Source: an uncultured bacterium (GTDB taxonomy: Bacteria; Gemmatimonadota; Gemmatimonadetes; Longimicrobiales; RSA9). From it: a stretch of 51,620 nt of DNA. Every line of letters begins with the position of its first letter. The stretch's first letter is position 1. Where the stretch lies: assembly GCA_937995995.1 (NCBI GenBank), contig CALKIP010000027.1:1-51620 (forward strand). The letters are read 5' to 3'. The notes beneath the pieces were generated by a model. That model was not told the DNA's origin. It saw nothing but the letters and a program-made list of their open reading frames with translations, and ran no database searches. A program made the position numbers and the translations under genes. Shown here in pieces: positions 17,182-25,661 of this stretch.

Positions 17182-18375
17182 TCACAGTCCGTCTCCGATC
17201 CGCACGCTTGCCGCACCCGTGGCGAACGTCTCGAGCACCTCGGCGAGCGCATCCACATCCGCCGCATCGTTGTAGACGTGGGGCGAGACACGGATCGAGC
17301 TTCCACGCAGCGATACGAAAACGCCGCGTTTCTTCAATGCGTCCGCAATCCGCCGCAGCTCGACGCCCTCGGGCGCACGCAGCCCGAAGAGGTGCGATGC
17401 GCGCCACGCCTCTTCCTCGACGGTGAAGCCCGCCGCCTCCGCGCGCTCGAGCAGATCCGGGGTGAGTTCACGGCAGTACGCCTGGATGGCCGGGACCGTC
17501 CAGGCGAGGAGTTGATCGAGGGCGGCGACCGCCATCGGCATCAGCGCGAAGTTGCTGCGCTCGCCGACGTCGAAGCGTGAGGCGTCGGCGCGGTACTCTT
17601 CGCGGTAGTTCACCAACCCCTGGAAGTCCTCGCTCCCTTCCCGACCGATCCACGTCTCCTCGAGCGGTACGCCGCCGTCGAAGCGCGGACCGAAGTAGGC
17701 GAAGCCGACCGAGTAGGGCCCCAGCAACCACTTGTAAGCTGCGCAGATGAGGGCGTCCGGCCTGATGCGTTCGGCATCGAACGGCAGCGCCCCGATCGAC
17801 TGCGTGCCGTCGACGATCAGTGCCGCCCCGACCTCGCGGGCTCGCTCACCGATCCGCTCGAGATCGAAGAGGGTGCCATCCGTCCAGTGCACGTGAGGGA
17901 GTGCGACGACGGCCGTATCCCTGTCGATCGCTTCCAGTATGCGCGCGTTCCACTCCCTGCCCCTCCCCTGGCGACGCTCGGGTGCGCCGATCGTGCGGAG
18001 CTCGAGGCCTCGCTCCCGGCACAGCGCCCGCCATGGATAGACGTTGCTCGGAAACTGCTCGCCCGAGACGACGACGTTCTGGCCCGGGCGCGCCGCCACG
18101 TTCTTCGCCGCGATCGCCAGACCGTAGGAGACTGCGGGGATGATCGCGATCCGGCCCGGATCGGGCGCGTGGATCAGCCGGGCGAAGCGCTCGCGCGCGC
18201 CGTCGCTTTCCGTGAAGAAGTCCTCGGGCGAAATCATGGCCGGGACCCGCTTGCGGCGCACGCCCTCGATCCCCGCCTCCTCGACCCGCTTCGAGAGCGG
18301 CGACATGTAGGCACAGTTCAGGTAGTGCATGCCCTCGGGCAGAGAGAAGCGCTCCTTCTGACAGGTCAGCAGCAT
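17182..18375 (-). CDS. Class V aminotransferase / cysteine-desulfurase-fold enzyme
   Basis: PLP-dependent fold-type I enzyme of 397 residues, closest in style to isopenicillin-N-epimerase/CsdA-like proteins. The PLP lysine lies in CAAYKWLLGPYSVGF, the cofactor-binding aspartate in ALIVDGTQSIGALPF, and the strand before it in VVALPHVHWTDG. The catalytic Cys loop of true cysteine desulfurases is not apparent, so a transaminase, epimerase or kynureninase-like lyase role is more likely. The substrate is unknown. It lies upstream of, and close to, the BtpA-family gene. Confidence 0.88.
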   Translation of the reverse strand: MLLTCQKERFSLPEGMHYLNCAYMSPLSKRVEEAGIEGVRRKRVPAMISPEDFFTESDGARERFARLIHAPDPGRIAIIPAVSYGLAIAAKNVAARPGQNVVVSGEQFPSNVYPWRALCRERGLELRTIGAPERRQGRGREWNARILEAIDRDTAVVALPHVHWTDGTLFDLERIGERAREVGAALIVDGTQSIGALPFDAERIRPDALICAAYKWLLGPYSVGFAYFGPRFDGGVPLEETWIGREGSEDFQGLVNYREEYRADASRFDVGERSNFALMPMAVAALDQLLAWTVPAIQAYCRELTPDLLERAEAAGFTVEEEAWRASHLFGLRAPEGVELRRIADALKKRGVFVSLRGSSIRVSPHVYNDAADVDALAEVLETFATGAASVRIGDGL

Positions 18376-18778
18376 CGGCGATACGCCTCGTCGAGCGGTG
18401 AGTGGTACGGGTACGGCACCGGTCTCCCTTGCAGGGCAAGGTGAACGATCGGATCGGTCAATATAATAGCGAGGCCGGGGGACGGCGGCCTGGGGCCGCC
18501 TAGCTGCCTAGGGCAGCGGGAGGGCGCCCTACTGGCGCGGGATGGCCGGCCTGGGGGCGGCGGGAGGTCGCCGCTGCGTGACGCGGGAGGGCCGCCTCAC
18601 GGCGGCGGGAGTGCCAGCGCGTCCGGCCGGGGTGTCGGTGGACCCGGTGCGTGGCGCACGGAACAGAAGGAATCGATTCGGCGGCACGCCGGATGCGCAG
18701 GAGTCGTGGAGATCGTCAGGCCCGGCCCGGTTGCATCCGGGGTGGGAGCAGTGAGAAATAGAATCCCGGGGGGATGCA
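18376..18778. other. Intergenic region rich in GC hairpins
   Basis: About 400 bases between the aminotransferase gene (minus) and the DUF4383 gene (plus). Both promoters must lie here; an AT-rich patch around 18457-18470 (CAATATAATAG) is the likely promoter zone. Most of the rest is the repeat array at 18479-18620. Confidence 0.6.
18479..18620 (+). repeat. Tandem array of ~22-base GGGA-started GC hairpin units
   Basis: Units begin with GGGA at 18479, 18518, 18539, 18562, 18585 and 18607, so the last five are spaced 21-23 bases. Most fold into a small hairpin, for example GGCGGCC-TGG-GGCCGCC in the first and GCCGCC-TCAC-GGCGGC in the fifth. The fifth unit is nearly identical to the single element at 5657-5685 on the other strand. 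They look like REP-type elements; no transposase of the REP-associated type is in the window. Confidence 0.7.
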
Positions 18779-19180
18779 ATGACCACCGTCCAACGGGTTG
18801 TCCAGATCATCGGGTGGATCTTCATTATCGTCGGTGTGATCGGCTTTTTCGTGACCGGCTTCAACATGAATGCCGACATGGCGACCGCCGATCGCCTGTT
18901 CGGCCTCTTCCCCATCAACTTCCTCCACAACCTCGTGCACCTGGCGGCGGGCATCTGGGGCGTGTGGGCGGCGGGCCGGTTCTCGAGCGCGAAGTCGTAC
19001 GCACAGATCGTCGGGGTGATCTACCTGGTGCTCGCGATTTTGGCGTTCTTCACGCCGAGCTTCTTCGGGCTCATGCCGATCAGCGGCAACGACATCTGGC
19101 TGCACCTGCTCCTGGCCGCGCCGCTCCTGTACTTCGGCTTCACGGCACGGGAGACGCCGCGCGAGCGGGCGGCTACCTGA
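18779..19180 (+). CDS. DUF4383-like four-helix membrane protein
   Basis: A 133-residue integral membrane protein with four hydrophobic segments: IIGWIFIIVGVIGFFVTGF, INFLHNLVHLAAGIWGVWAA, IVGVIYLVLAILAFF and IWLHLLLAAPLLYFGF. The motif FPINFLHNLVHLAAGIWG in helix 2 is typical of DUF4383 proteins. Function unknown. GGGGGGA precedes the ATG. Confidence 0.85.
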   Translation: MTTVQRVVQIIGWIFIIVGVIGFFVTGFNMNADMATADRLFGLFPINFLHNLVHLAAGIWGVWAAGRFSSAKSYAQIVGVIYLVLAILAFFTPSFFGLMPISGNDIWLHLLLAAPLLYFGFTARETPRERAAT

Positions 19181-19340
19181 GGATCCTCAGGGATGGAACC
19201 GGCGCCTGATCATTCTCGGCCCGTGGCGAGCAACCGCGCCGCCCCCTCGGTCGGGAGCGGCTAGGCGCTCGGGTCCTTTACCGGCGACGCCGCATTCGCC
19301 GGGTGCGTCGTTCGAATTCCGACCCCGGTGACGACCGCCC

Positions 19341-19384
19341 CCGAGTGGCCGGATGACCGCCTGCGCGATCGTCCGGCCACTCGG
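19341..19384. terminator. Hairpin, probable terminator
   Basis: CCGAGTGGCCGGA and its exact complement form a 13-bp stem with an 18-base loop, upstream of the amidohydrolase promoter. No T-tract follows. Confidence 0.5.
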
Positions 19385-19425
19385 TGATCCGACGCGATGT
19401 GATCCCGTGCAACCACTTGCGTCGC

Positions 19426-19455
19426 TTGACATATCCGGATCCGCAGGCGCAGAAT
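19426..19455 (+). promoter_or_regulatory. Promoter of the amidohydrolase pair
   Basis: Perfect -35 TTGACA (19426-19431), 18-base spacer and -10-like CAGAAT (19450-19455). It would give a leader of roughly 105 bases before the ATG at 19568. Confidence 0.65.
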
Positions 19456-19475
19456 ACGGCCGTATCCCCTAAGAC

Positions 19476-19538
19476 GACCTCGATGTCTCGGCACGCCGGA
19501 CGGTGAGCCGTGCGTCCGTACGCATCCCCATCGAGGTC
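19476..19538 (+). other. Structured 5' leader: 10-bp inverted repeat
   Basis: GACCTCGATG at 19476-19485 pairs exactly with CATCGAGGTC at 19529-19538, closing a 43-base GC-rich interior that can itself form shorter stems (GCACG/CGTGC). It lies in the predicted leader between promoter and Shine-Dalgarno. It resembles no riboswitch class I know. Confidence 0.45.
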
Positions 19539-19567
19539 ATCGCGCATCCCACGTCAGAGGAGCAGTG

Positions 19568-20875
19568 ATGAAGCGATCCCTACGCCTCCTATCCCTTCTG
19601 CTCGCGCTCGCGGCGCCGCCGCTCGCCGCGCAGGAGCGGCCAACGGCGTTCGTCGGCGCGCGGATCATCCCGATCGTCGGCGAACCGATCGAGAACGGCG
19701 TGCTCGTGGTCCGCGGCGGCAAGATCTCGGCAGTCGGGCCCAGGGATGCCGTGAGCATCCCGAGCGAGGCCGAGGTCCGCGACGTCACCGGACGAGTGAT
19801 CATGCCGGGGCTCGTCGACACGCATTCGCACATCGGCGGCGGCGACGGCGGCGACCGCTCCTCGCCGATCCACGGCGACGTGCGGATCCTGGATGCGATC
19901 GATGCCCGCCATGACGGAATCCAGAAGGCCCAGGCCGGCGGTGTGACGACGGTCAACGTGATGCCGGGCTCGGGGCACCTGATGAGCGGGCAGACGGCCT
20001 ACCTCAAGCTCCGCGACGGCAACACGATCTACGACCTGCTCTACTGCGAGGACGTGCTGACCGAGATCTGCGGCGGGCTCAAGATGGCGAACGGCACGAA
20101 CCCGCGACGCGATCCGCCGTTCCCGGGGACGCGCGCCAAGGCGGCCGCTCTGGTTCGCGCGAAGTTCGTCAAGGCGCAGGAGTACCGTGACAAGGTCCGA
20201 GCGGCCAAGGGCGATCGATCGAAGATGCCGGCGCGCGACCTCGAGCTCGAGACGCTCGTCGAGGTGCTGGATGGCAAGCGCGTCGTCCACTTCCACACCC
20301 ACCGCCACGACGACATCCTGACCGCGCTGCGCCTGGCCGACGAATTCGGCTTCCGCATCGTGCTCCAGCACGCGAGTGAGGCGTGGCGCGTGGCCGACGA
20401 GATCGCGGCGTCCGGCGCTCCCTCGTCGATCATCATCCTCGACTCGCCGGGCGGCAAGCTCGAGCTCATCGATTTCGGCAACCAGAACGGCGCCGCGCTC
20501 GAGAAGGTCGGCGCGCCCGTCGGCTTCCATACCGACGACGGCATCACCGACTCACGCATCCTGCTCCGCTCCGCGGGGCTCGCCGTGCGCTACGGCATGT
20601 CCCGCGAGGCCGCGCTCTACGGCCTGACCATGGCCGGCGCCAAGATGCTCGACCTCGACCACCGGGTCGGCTCGCTCGAGCCCGGCAAGGACGCGGACTT
20701 CATCGTGCTCAGTGGAGATCCGCTCAGCGTCTACACCCGCGTCCTCGAAACCTGGGTCGAGGGCCAGAAGGTCTTCGATCTCTCGAACCCGCGCGACTAC
20801 ATCTACGCCGTCGGCGGCTACGGCGCCGGCGAAATCGTGACGGCGAATTATCACGCTGGCATGGAGGGGCACTGA
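19568..20875 (+). CDS. Exported imidazolonepropionase-like amidohydrolase
   Basis: Metal-dependent hydrolase of the amidohydrolase superfamily, 435 residues, with a cleavable signal peptide (RSLRLLSLLLALAAPPLAAQ). Metal ligands are retained: HSH at 86-88 in GLVDTHSHIGG, the HFHTHRHDD segment at 241-249, His268 in VLQHASEAW, and the HTDD aspartate at about 323. The C-terminal strand LDHRVGSLEPGKDADFIVLSGDP is typical. AGAGGAG precedes the ATG at 19568; a GTG three bases earlier is less well spaced. It overlaps the next gene at TGATG. The substrate is unknown; relatives include exported prolidase- or cyclic-dipeptidase-like enzymes. Confidence 0.92.
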   Translation: MKRSLRLLSLLLALAAPPLAAQERPTAFVGARIIPIVGEPIENGVLVVRGGKISAVGPRDAVSIPSEAEVRDVTGRVIMPGLVDTHSHIGGGDGGDRSSPIHGDVRILDAIDARHDGIQKAQAGGVTTVNVMPGSGHLMSGQTAYLKLRDGNTIYDLLYCEDVLTEICGGLKMANGTNPRRDPPFPGTRAKAAALVRAKFVKAQEYRDKVRAAKGDRSKMPARDLELETLVEVLDGKRVVHFHTHRHDDILTALRLADEFGFRIVLQHASEAWRVADEIAASGAPSSIIILDSPGGKLELIDFGNQNGAALEKVGAPVGFHTDDGITDSRILLRSAGLAVRYGMSREAALYGLTMAGAKMLDLDHRVGSLEPGKDADFIVLSGDPLSVYTRVLETWVEGQKVFDLSNPRDYIYAVGGYGAGEIVTANYHAGMEGH

Positions 20876-22209
20876 TGATGGGGCTTCACAGGGCTAGGGC
20901 TAGGTGGGCGGAGACTGACGCCCGTGCCTCGGCCGACCGTCTCGGCTCATCCGGGCTTCGTGGCGGGGCAGCGGTCGCAAGGAGGGTGAGTGGCGCCGGG
21001 ATCATGGCACTCGCTGCCGGACTGGTATTCGGTGCGCTGGCGCTGCCCTCGTCGCTCGTGGCGCAGGTCGCGGTGCGGGGGGAGACCGTCCATACCATGG
21101 CGGGGCCGGCCATCCGGGACGGCGTCGTGCTGGTGGGGGCGAACGGCAAGATCGAGCGGGTCGGGCCGGCCTCGGAGATCCGCATCCCGGAGGGGTACCG
21201 CACCCTGTCCGCCGCGGTCGTCACGCCCGGGCTCGTCGATGCGCACACGGTGGTCGGGCTCGCCGGCTACCTGAACCAGCCGCACGAGCAGGATCAGCTC
21301 GATCGCGCGAGTGCGATCCAGCCCGAGCTGCGCGCCTTCGATGCGTACAACGCACGGGAGCGGCTGGTCGAGTGGATGCGCGAACACGGCGTGACCACGC
21401 TGCACACCGGGCACGGCCCGGGCGCGCTCGTGAGCGGGCAGACGATGATCGTCAAGACGCGCGGCGACAACGTGGGCGAGGCACTCGTCGACTCGGTCAC
21501 CGCCGTGGCGATGACGCTCGGGCCCGAGGTGTCGCGAAACTTCAACGGGCGGCCGGGCACGCGCTCGAAGGGGATGGCGCTCCTTCGCGCGGAGCTGATC
21601 AAGGCGCAGGACTACCTGCACAAGGTCGAGAACGGCGGCGCGCCGGCGCGCGATCTCAAGCTCGAGACGCTGGCCCGCGTGCTCCGCCGCGAGGTGCCCG
21701 CGCTGATCACCGCACAGCGGGCCACGGAGATCCTGGCCGCGCTCCGCCTGCAGCGTGAGTTCGGCTTCGATCTCATCCTCGACGGCGCCGCGGAGGCGTA
21801 CACCGTCATCGACAAGATCCGCGAGGCCGGCGTACCGATCATCCTGCACCCGACCATGGCGCGCCACAGCGGCTCGCTGGAAAATGCCACGATGGAGAGC
21901 GCTCGGCGCCTACGCGATGCCGGCATCCCGGTCGCGCTCCAGAGCGGCTTCGAGGGCTATGCGCCCAAGACGCGCGTCGTCCTCTTCGAGGCCGCCATGG
22001 CCGCCGCCTACGGTCTGCCCTTCGAGCAGGCGCTGGCCACCGTCACGATCGACGCCGCCCGCATTCTCGGCATCGACGACCGCGTCGGCTCCCTCGAGCC
22101 CGGCAAGGACGGCGACCTCGCCCTCTTCGACGGCGACCCCTTCGAGTACACCTCGCACGTTTGCGGCGTCGTCATCGAAGGTCAGGTCGTGAGCGAAAGC
22201 TGCCGGTGA
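20875..22209 (+). CDS. Amidohydrolase paralogue lacking metal ligands (probable pseudoenzyme)
   Basis: Homologue of the preceding gene, 444 residues. The fold-defining segments are kept (SAAVVTPGLVDAHT, GALVSGQTMIVKT, RVGSLEPGKDGDLALFDGDP). The catalytic sites are changed: HxH becomes HTV (124-126), the HTHR segment becomes TAQRATE, the second histidine position (LQHASEA in the partner) becomes LDGAAEA, and HTDD becomes QSGF. It is exported: a hydrophobic segment MALAAGLVFGALALPSSLVAQ follows an unusually long basic N-terminus, so a start at 21004 is possible. The ATG at 20875 overlaps the first gene's stop, indicating coupling and probably a heteromeric partner of the active subunit. Confidence 0.88.
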   Translation: MMGLHRARARWAETDARASADRLGSSGLRGGAAVARRVSGAGIMALAAGLVFGALALPSSLVAQVAVRGETVHTMAGPAIRDGVVLVGANGKIERVGPASEIRIPEGYRTLSAAVVTPGLVDAHTVVGLAGYLNQPHEQDQLDRASAIQPELRAFDAYNARERLVEWMREHGVTTLHTGHGPGALVSGQTMIVKTRGDNVGEALVDSVTAVAMTLGPEVSRNFNGRPGTRSKGMALLRAELIKAQDYLHKVENGGAPARDLKLETLARVLRREVPALITAQRATEILAALRLQREFGFDLILDGAAEAYTVIDKIREAGVPIILHPTMARHSGSLENATMESARRLRDAGIPVALQSGFEGYAPKTRVVLFEAAMAAAYGLPFEQALATVTIDAARILGIDDRVGSLEPGKDGDLALFDGDPFEYTSHVCGVVIEGQVVSESCR

Positions 22210-22231
22210 ACGGCAGGGGATAAGAGATAGA

Positions 22232-22280
22232 GGAAAGAGGATAGGGGATAGCCGGCTTTGCTATCCCCTATCCTCTTTCC
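22232..22280. terminator. Very long bidirectional terminator hairpin
   Basis: A perfect 21-bp inverted repeat with a 7-base loop between the convergent amidohydrolase and yceI genes. The stem is purine-rich on one arm (GGAAAGAGGATAGGGG) and so less GC-rich than its surroundings. Pyrimidine-rich sequence with T-triplets follows on the plus strand. Confidence 0.85.
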
Positions 22281-22293
22281 CCTTTCCTCTGCC

Positions 22294-22845
22294 TTACTGC
22301 AGAACCGCCTGAACCTCGAGGGAGATCCGCACCTCGTGGCTCACCAGGACGCCGCCCGTCTCGAGCGCCTGGTTCCAGACCAGACCGAAGTCCGTGCGGT
22401 CGATCGCCGTCGTCGCGCTGAACGCCACGCGATCACCGCCCCACGGGTCCTTGCCGCGGCCCTGTTCCTCGACCTCCAGCACGACTTCGCGTGTGACATC
22501 ACGGATCGTGAGGTCACCGACAACGCGGTACTTCCCTGCACCGGACGATTCCACCCGACGGCTCCGGTACGTCAGCGCCGGGAACTTCTCCACGTCCAGA
22601 AAGTCCGCGGAACGCAGGTGCGCATCACGATCCGAGTTGCGCGTGTCGATGCTCGACGCGTCGATCGTCACCTCGACCGAGGAGTTCTCCGGGGCGCCGT
22701 CGTCCAGTCGGATCTCCCCACTCACCTCGCCGAAACGACCCTTCACCGTCGCGATCATCATGTGCTTGACCGCGAACTCGACCAGCGTGTGCGCCGGATC
22801 GATGACCCACGTGCCTTGCCCGGTTCGCTTCGTTTCCACCGTCAT
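22294..22845 (-). CDS. YceI-family lipid-binding-fold protein
   Basis: A 183-residue lipocalin-like beta-barrel of the YceI family, which binds polyisoprenoid-type lipids. Family segments: TWVIDPAHTLVEFAVKHMMIATVKGRF, SIDTRNSDRDAHLRSADFLDVEKFP, GDLTIRDVTREVVLEV and RTDFGLVWN. No signal peptide is seen, so it is probably cytoplasmic, unlike E. coli YceI. The ATG at 22845 has GAGGAGGAG upstream. It is downstream of, and probably regulated by, the MarR gene at 22990. Confidence 0.93.
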   Translation of the reverse strand: MTVETKRTGQGTWVIDPAHTLVEFAVKHMMIATVKGRFGEVSGEIRLDDGAPENSSVEVTIDASSIDTRNSDRDAHLRSADFLDVEKFPALTYRSRRVESSGAGKYRVVGDLTIRDVTREVVLEVEEQGRGKDPWGGDRVAFSATTAIDRTDFGLVWNQALETGGVLVSHEVRISLEVQAVLQ

Positions 22846-22922
22846 CGCCACTCCTCCTCGTTCTGCCGGCCCCGTGTCGCCGCTCGCGGACGGGCCGGCC
22901 GCACCCGCGAGTGGTTGGTCGT

Positions 22923-22942
22923 AGTATACTCACTGCTGAGAT
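22923..22942 (-). promoter_or_regulatory. yceI promoter with MarR-type operator candidate
   Basis: On the minus strand, TATACT (22928-22923) is a good -10 element. Just upstream, the imperfect palindrome ATCTCAGCAGTGAGTAT (22942-22926) overlaps it and resembles the palindrome at the marR start. A repressor bound here would block the promoter. Confidence 0.5.
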
Positions 22943-22989
22943 AATTCGCCGAGAAAAAACGGCCGAACGGCCGTCGCTGTCGCGGCGCG

Positions 22990-23481
22990 TCAGTCGCCGG
23001 CCGCTTCGCCGGGCTCCAGTTCGGCCGCGCGCAGCCCCAGACGACGCAGCAGGCGCATGGCCTCGGCCTTCTCTTCCGCATCGAGCCCCGAGAGCGCGCG
23101 CTCGAGGGCGCGCACGTGCTCCGGGAAGATGCGACGGATCAATGCCTCGCCCTCGGGCGTGAGTGCGGCGTACGTCGCGCGCCGATCCGTTGGGCACGGC
23201 TGCCGCTCCACGAGTCCGCGCTTGACGAGTCGGTCCATCAGGTACGTGATCCCGCCACTCGAGACCAGGATCTTGCGCTGCACCTCGCCCAGCAGGAGTG
23301 GACCCTTGTGGTAGAGCGCCTCCAGGACCCCGAACTCGGCAAGCGTCAGATCGTGGCGTGCGACGTCGGCGCGGGCGTGAGCCTGAACGGCATCGTAGGC
23401 GCGGGCCAGGATGATCCACAGCCTCAGCGTCGGGTCGCGGTCGTCGTCGACCGGCGCGAACAATTCCTTCTCCGTACTCAT
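22990..23481 (-). CDS. MarR-family transcriptional regulator
   Basis: Winged-helix repressor, 163 residues. The DNA-binding core reads LTLAEFGVLEALYHKGPLLLGEV, VSSGGITYLMDRLVKRGLVER and the wing with DRRATYAALTPEGEAL. No conserved redox cysteine of the OhrR type is evident; one Cys lies in ERQPCPTDRR in the wing. The ATG at 23481 is supported by MSTEKELFAPVDDD; a start at 23520 is possible. It likely controls itself and yceI through shared palindromes. Confidence 0.92.
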   Translation of the reverse strand: MSTEKELFAPVDDDRDPTLRLWIILARAYDAVQAHARADVARHDLTLAEFGVLEALYHKGPLLLGEVQRKILVSSGGITYLMDRLVKRGLVERQPCPTDRRATYAALTPEGEALIRRIFPEHVRALERALSGLDAEEKAEAMRLLRRLGLRAAELEPGEAAGD

Positions 23482-23495
23482 CTCAGCTCTAAGAT
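23480..23495. promoter_or_regulatory. Operator candidate at the marR start
   Basis: ATCTCAGCTCTAAGAT is a near-perfect 16-base palindrome (ATCT-AG..CT-AGAT) overlapping the start codon of the MarR gene. It resembles the palindrome at the yceI promoter. Autoregulation is the simplest reading. Confidence 0.5.
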
Positions 23496-23585
23496 AAGTC
23501 GTGGGGTCGGTGCGCGTCAAGGGGGCTCATGCGGGAGCATGCCGCGACGGGTCGTGGACGGGGCCCGTCGGTGGCGAGGTGAGTG

Positions 23586-25661
23586 TCAGCCGCGGACATC
23601 GGCCCCCGCGCGCCGCACCAGGGCGATGAATTCCTCCTCATCGAGCGTTTGCACGCCCTTCTGGCGGGCGTCCTCGACCTTCTGACCGGGCTCCTCGCCC
23701 ACGACGACGTAGTCGGTGTTGCGACTGATGGAACCGGAGGCCTCCCCTCCGAGCGATTCGACCAGCTCCTCGGCCTCGTCGCGGGTGAAGCGGTCGAGTC
23801 TGCCGGTGAAGACGAAGTGCCGTCCGGCCAGGGGCCGTTCGCGGCGTGCACGCGGCGCCGTCACCTGAATGCCCGTCTCCAGGAGCGCATCGATGGCGTG
23901 TTGGTGGCGGTCGTCGGCGAAGAAGTCGTGGAGTCTGTCGGCGAGTGCGGGACCGATGCCGGGCGCCTGGCGCAGCTCGTCCCGGCTGGCGTGGCGGATC
24001 GCCTCGAGCGAGCGGAAGTGATCGGCCAGGTCCCGCGCCGCGCCCTCACCCACGCCGGGGATGCCGAGGGCGATGAGGAAGCGGTGCAGCTCGGCCCTTT
24101 TGCGGCTTCGAATCGAGTCGACGAGCTTGCTGGCGGAGTCCGCAGCGAAACCAGGCAGGCGAGCCACGTCCGCCACTTTCAGGTCGTAGAGATCGGCGAG
24201 CTCCTCGACCAGGCGGTAATCGACGAGTGCCTCGGCGGTGGCGCGACCGAGGCCGCGGATGTCCATGGCCTCGCGGGAGGCGAAGTGGCGGATCCGTTCG
24301 CGGAGCTGCGCCGGGCAACCGAACTGGTTCGGGCAGTGAGTGAGCGGTCCGTGGTGCTCGAGCCGCGTGCCGCACGATGGGCACCGATCGGGAAAGTGGA
24401 ACGGCTTACCGCGCTCGTGGCCGGGCTCTTCGATCCTCTCGACGACTTCGGGGATCACGTCGCCGGCGCGGTGGATGCGCACCCGGTCACCGGGCCGGAT
24501 GTCGTGGCGGCGGATCTCCTCGCGGTTGTGCAGCGTGGCGCGGGAGATGGTGACGCCACCGACCTCGACCGGCTCGAGGAGCGCGACGGGAGTGACGAGT
24601 CCCGTGCGGCCGACCTGGACGATGATCTCGCGGACGCGGGTGATCTCGCGTCGCGGCGCGAACTTGTAGGCAAGCGCCCAGCGCGGGTGTCTGCGTGTGG
24701 CGCCGATCCTCTCGCGCACGTCGAGGCGGTCGACCTTGATGACGATCCCATCGATCTCGTGGTCTCGCGAGGCGCGGCGGGTTTCCAGGTCGGCGTGATA
24801 GCGGAGCACGTCGTCGAGATCGGTCGCGGTCCTCACCGGCTCCGGCGTCCTGAACCCCCAACTGGCGAGGGCCTGGAGCACCTCCTCGTCACGCTCGAAG
24901 GTGAGGTCGCGGATCAGGAGGATCTCGTAGGCGACGAGATCGAGCGAGCGCTCGGCGGTGATGCGCGGATCCAGTTGCCGCACCGAGCCAGAAGCCGCGT
25001 TGCGCGGGTTGGCGAAGCCGCTCTCGCCGTTTTCGAGGAGCCGACGATTGAGCGCTTCGAAGGCGCGCGCGCTCATCATGATCTCGCCGCGGAGGGAGAG
25101 GAAGCGCGGCGTCGGCGTACCGTCGGAACGAAGCCGTAGCGGCACCGACGGGATCGTGCGCACGTTTTCTGTCACGTCCTCGCCTCGAACGCCGTCGCCG
25201 CGGGTGATGGCACGCATGAGCACGGCGTCCTCGTAGATCAGCTCGATCGAGGCGCCGTCCAGCTTCGGCTCGAGGAGGAGGGTCTCGACATCGGGCTCGC
25301 GCTGCATGCGGCGGACGAAGCGGGCGACGTCGTCTTCCTCACGGGTGGCTTCGAGGCTGGTCATCGGCACCGTGTGCCGCGCCGTCGGCAGTTCCTTTCT
25401 CGGCTCGCCGGCCACGCGCTGCGTGGGCGAATCCGGCGTGACCAGTTCGGGGAATCGCTCCTCCAGCCGAAGCAGCGCAGTGAAGAGCCGGTCGTACTCC
25501 TCGTCGGAGATCTCGGGTCGGTCGAGGACGTAGTAGAGGTAGTCGTGGTGGCGGATGTCGTCGCGCAGTGAGGCGATGCGACGGGCGGCGTCGTGCTTCG
25601 AGATCGACCGCAGCTCGGCCCGGCTCGGGACCTGATACTGTTTCGTGGCTCGACGGGCCAT
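23586..25661 (-). CDS. ligA: NAD-dependent DNA ligase
   Basis: Replicative ligase that joins nicks using NAD, 691 residues. The Ia domain with YYVLDRPEISDEEYD is followed by the adenylation domain with the AMP-accepting Lys133 in EPKLDGASIEL, then NPRNAASGSVRQLD and HEIDGIVIKVD. The OB domain has ATLHNREEI and GDRVRIHRAGDVIPEV. Next come the zinc finger (CPSCGTRL ... CPNQFGCPAQL), helix-hairpin-helix repeats (LGIPGVGEGAA, APGIGPALADRL) and a C-terminal BRCT domain (GRHFVFTGRLD). Length is normal. It lies about 105 bases upstream of marR. Confidence 0.98.
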   Translation of the reverse strand: MARRATKQYQVPSRAELRSISKHDAARRIASLRDDIRHHDYLYYVLDRPEISDEEYDRLFTALLRLEERFPELVTPDSPTQRVAGEPRKELPTARHTVPMTSLEATREEDDVARFVRRMQREPDVETLLLEPKLDGASIELIYEDAVLMRAITRGDGVRGEDVTENVRTIPSVPLRLRSDGTPTPRFLSLRGEIMMSARAFEALNRRLLENGESGFANPRNAASGSVRQLDPRITAERSLDLVAYEILLIRDLTFERDEEVLQALASWGFRTPEPVRTATDLDDVLRYHADLETRRASRDHEIDGIVIKVDRLDVRERIGATRRHPRWALAYKFAPRREITRVREIIVQVGRTGLVTPVALLEPVEVGGVTISRATLHNREEIRRHDIRPGDRVRIHRAGDVIPEVVERIEEPGHERGKPFHFPDRCPSCGTRLEHHGPLTHCPNQFGCPAQLRERIRHFASREAMDIRGLGRATAEALVDYRLVEELADLYDLKVADVARLPGFAADSASKLVDSIRSRKRAELHRFLIALGIPGVGEGAARDLADHFRSLEAIRHASRDELRQAPGIGPALADRLHDFFADDRHQHAIDALLETGIQVTAPRARRERPLAGRHFVFTGRLDRFTRDEAEELVESLGGEASGSISRNTDYVVVGEEPGQKVEDARQKGVQTLDEEEFIALVRRAGADVRG

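Larger units (their letters stand above)
19181..19567. other. Intergenic region with hairpin, promoter and structured leader
   Basis: No gene is seen. It contains the hairpin at 19341-19384, a good promoter at 19426-19455 and a leader with a long-range inverted repeat, all described separately. Confidence 0.6.

Noticed and set aside
23583..25139. 518-codon plus-strand frame opposite ligA
   Set aside because: Antisense shadow of LigA; no domain visible.
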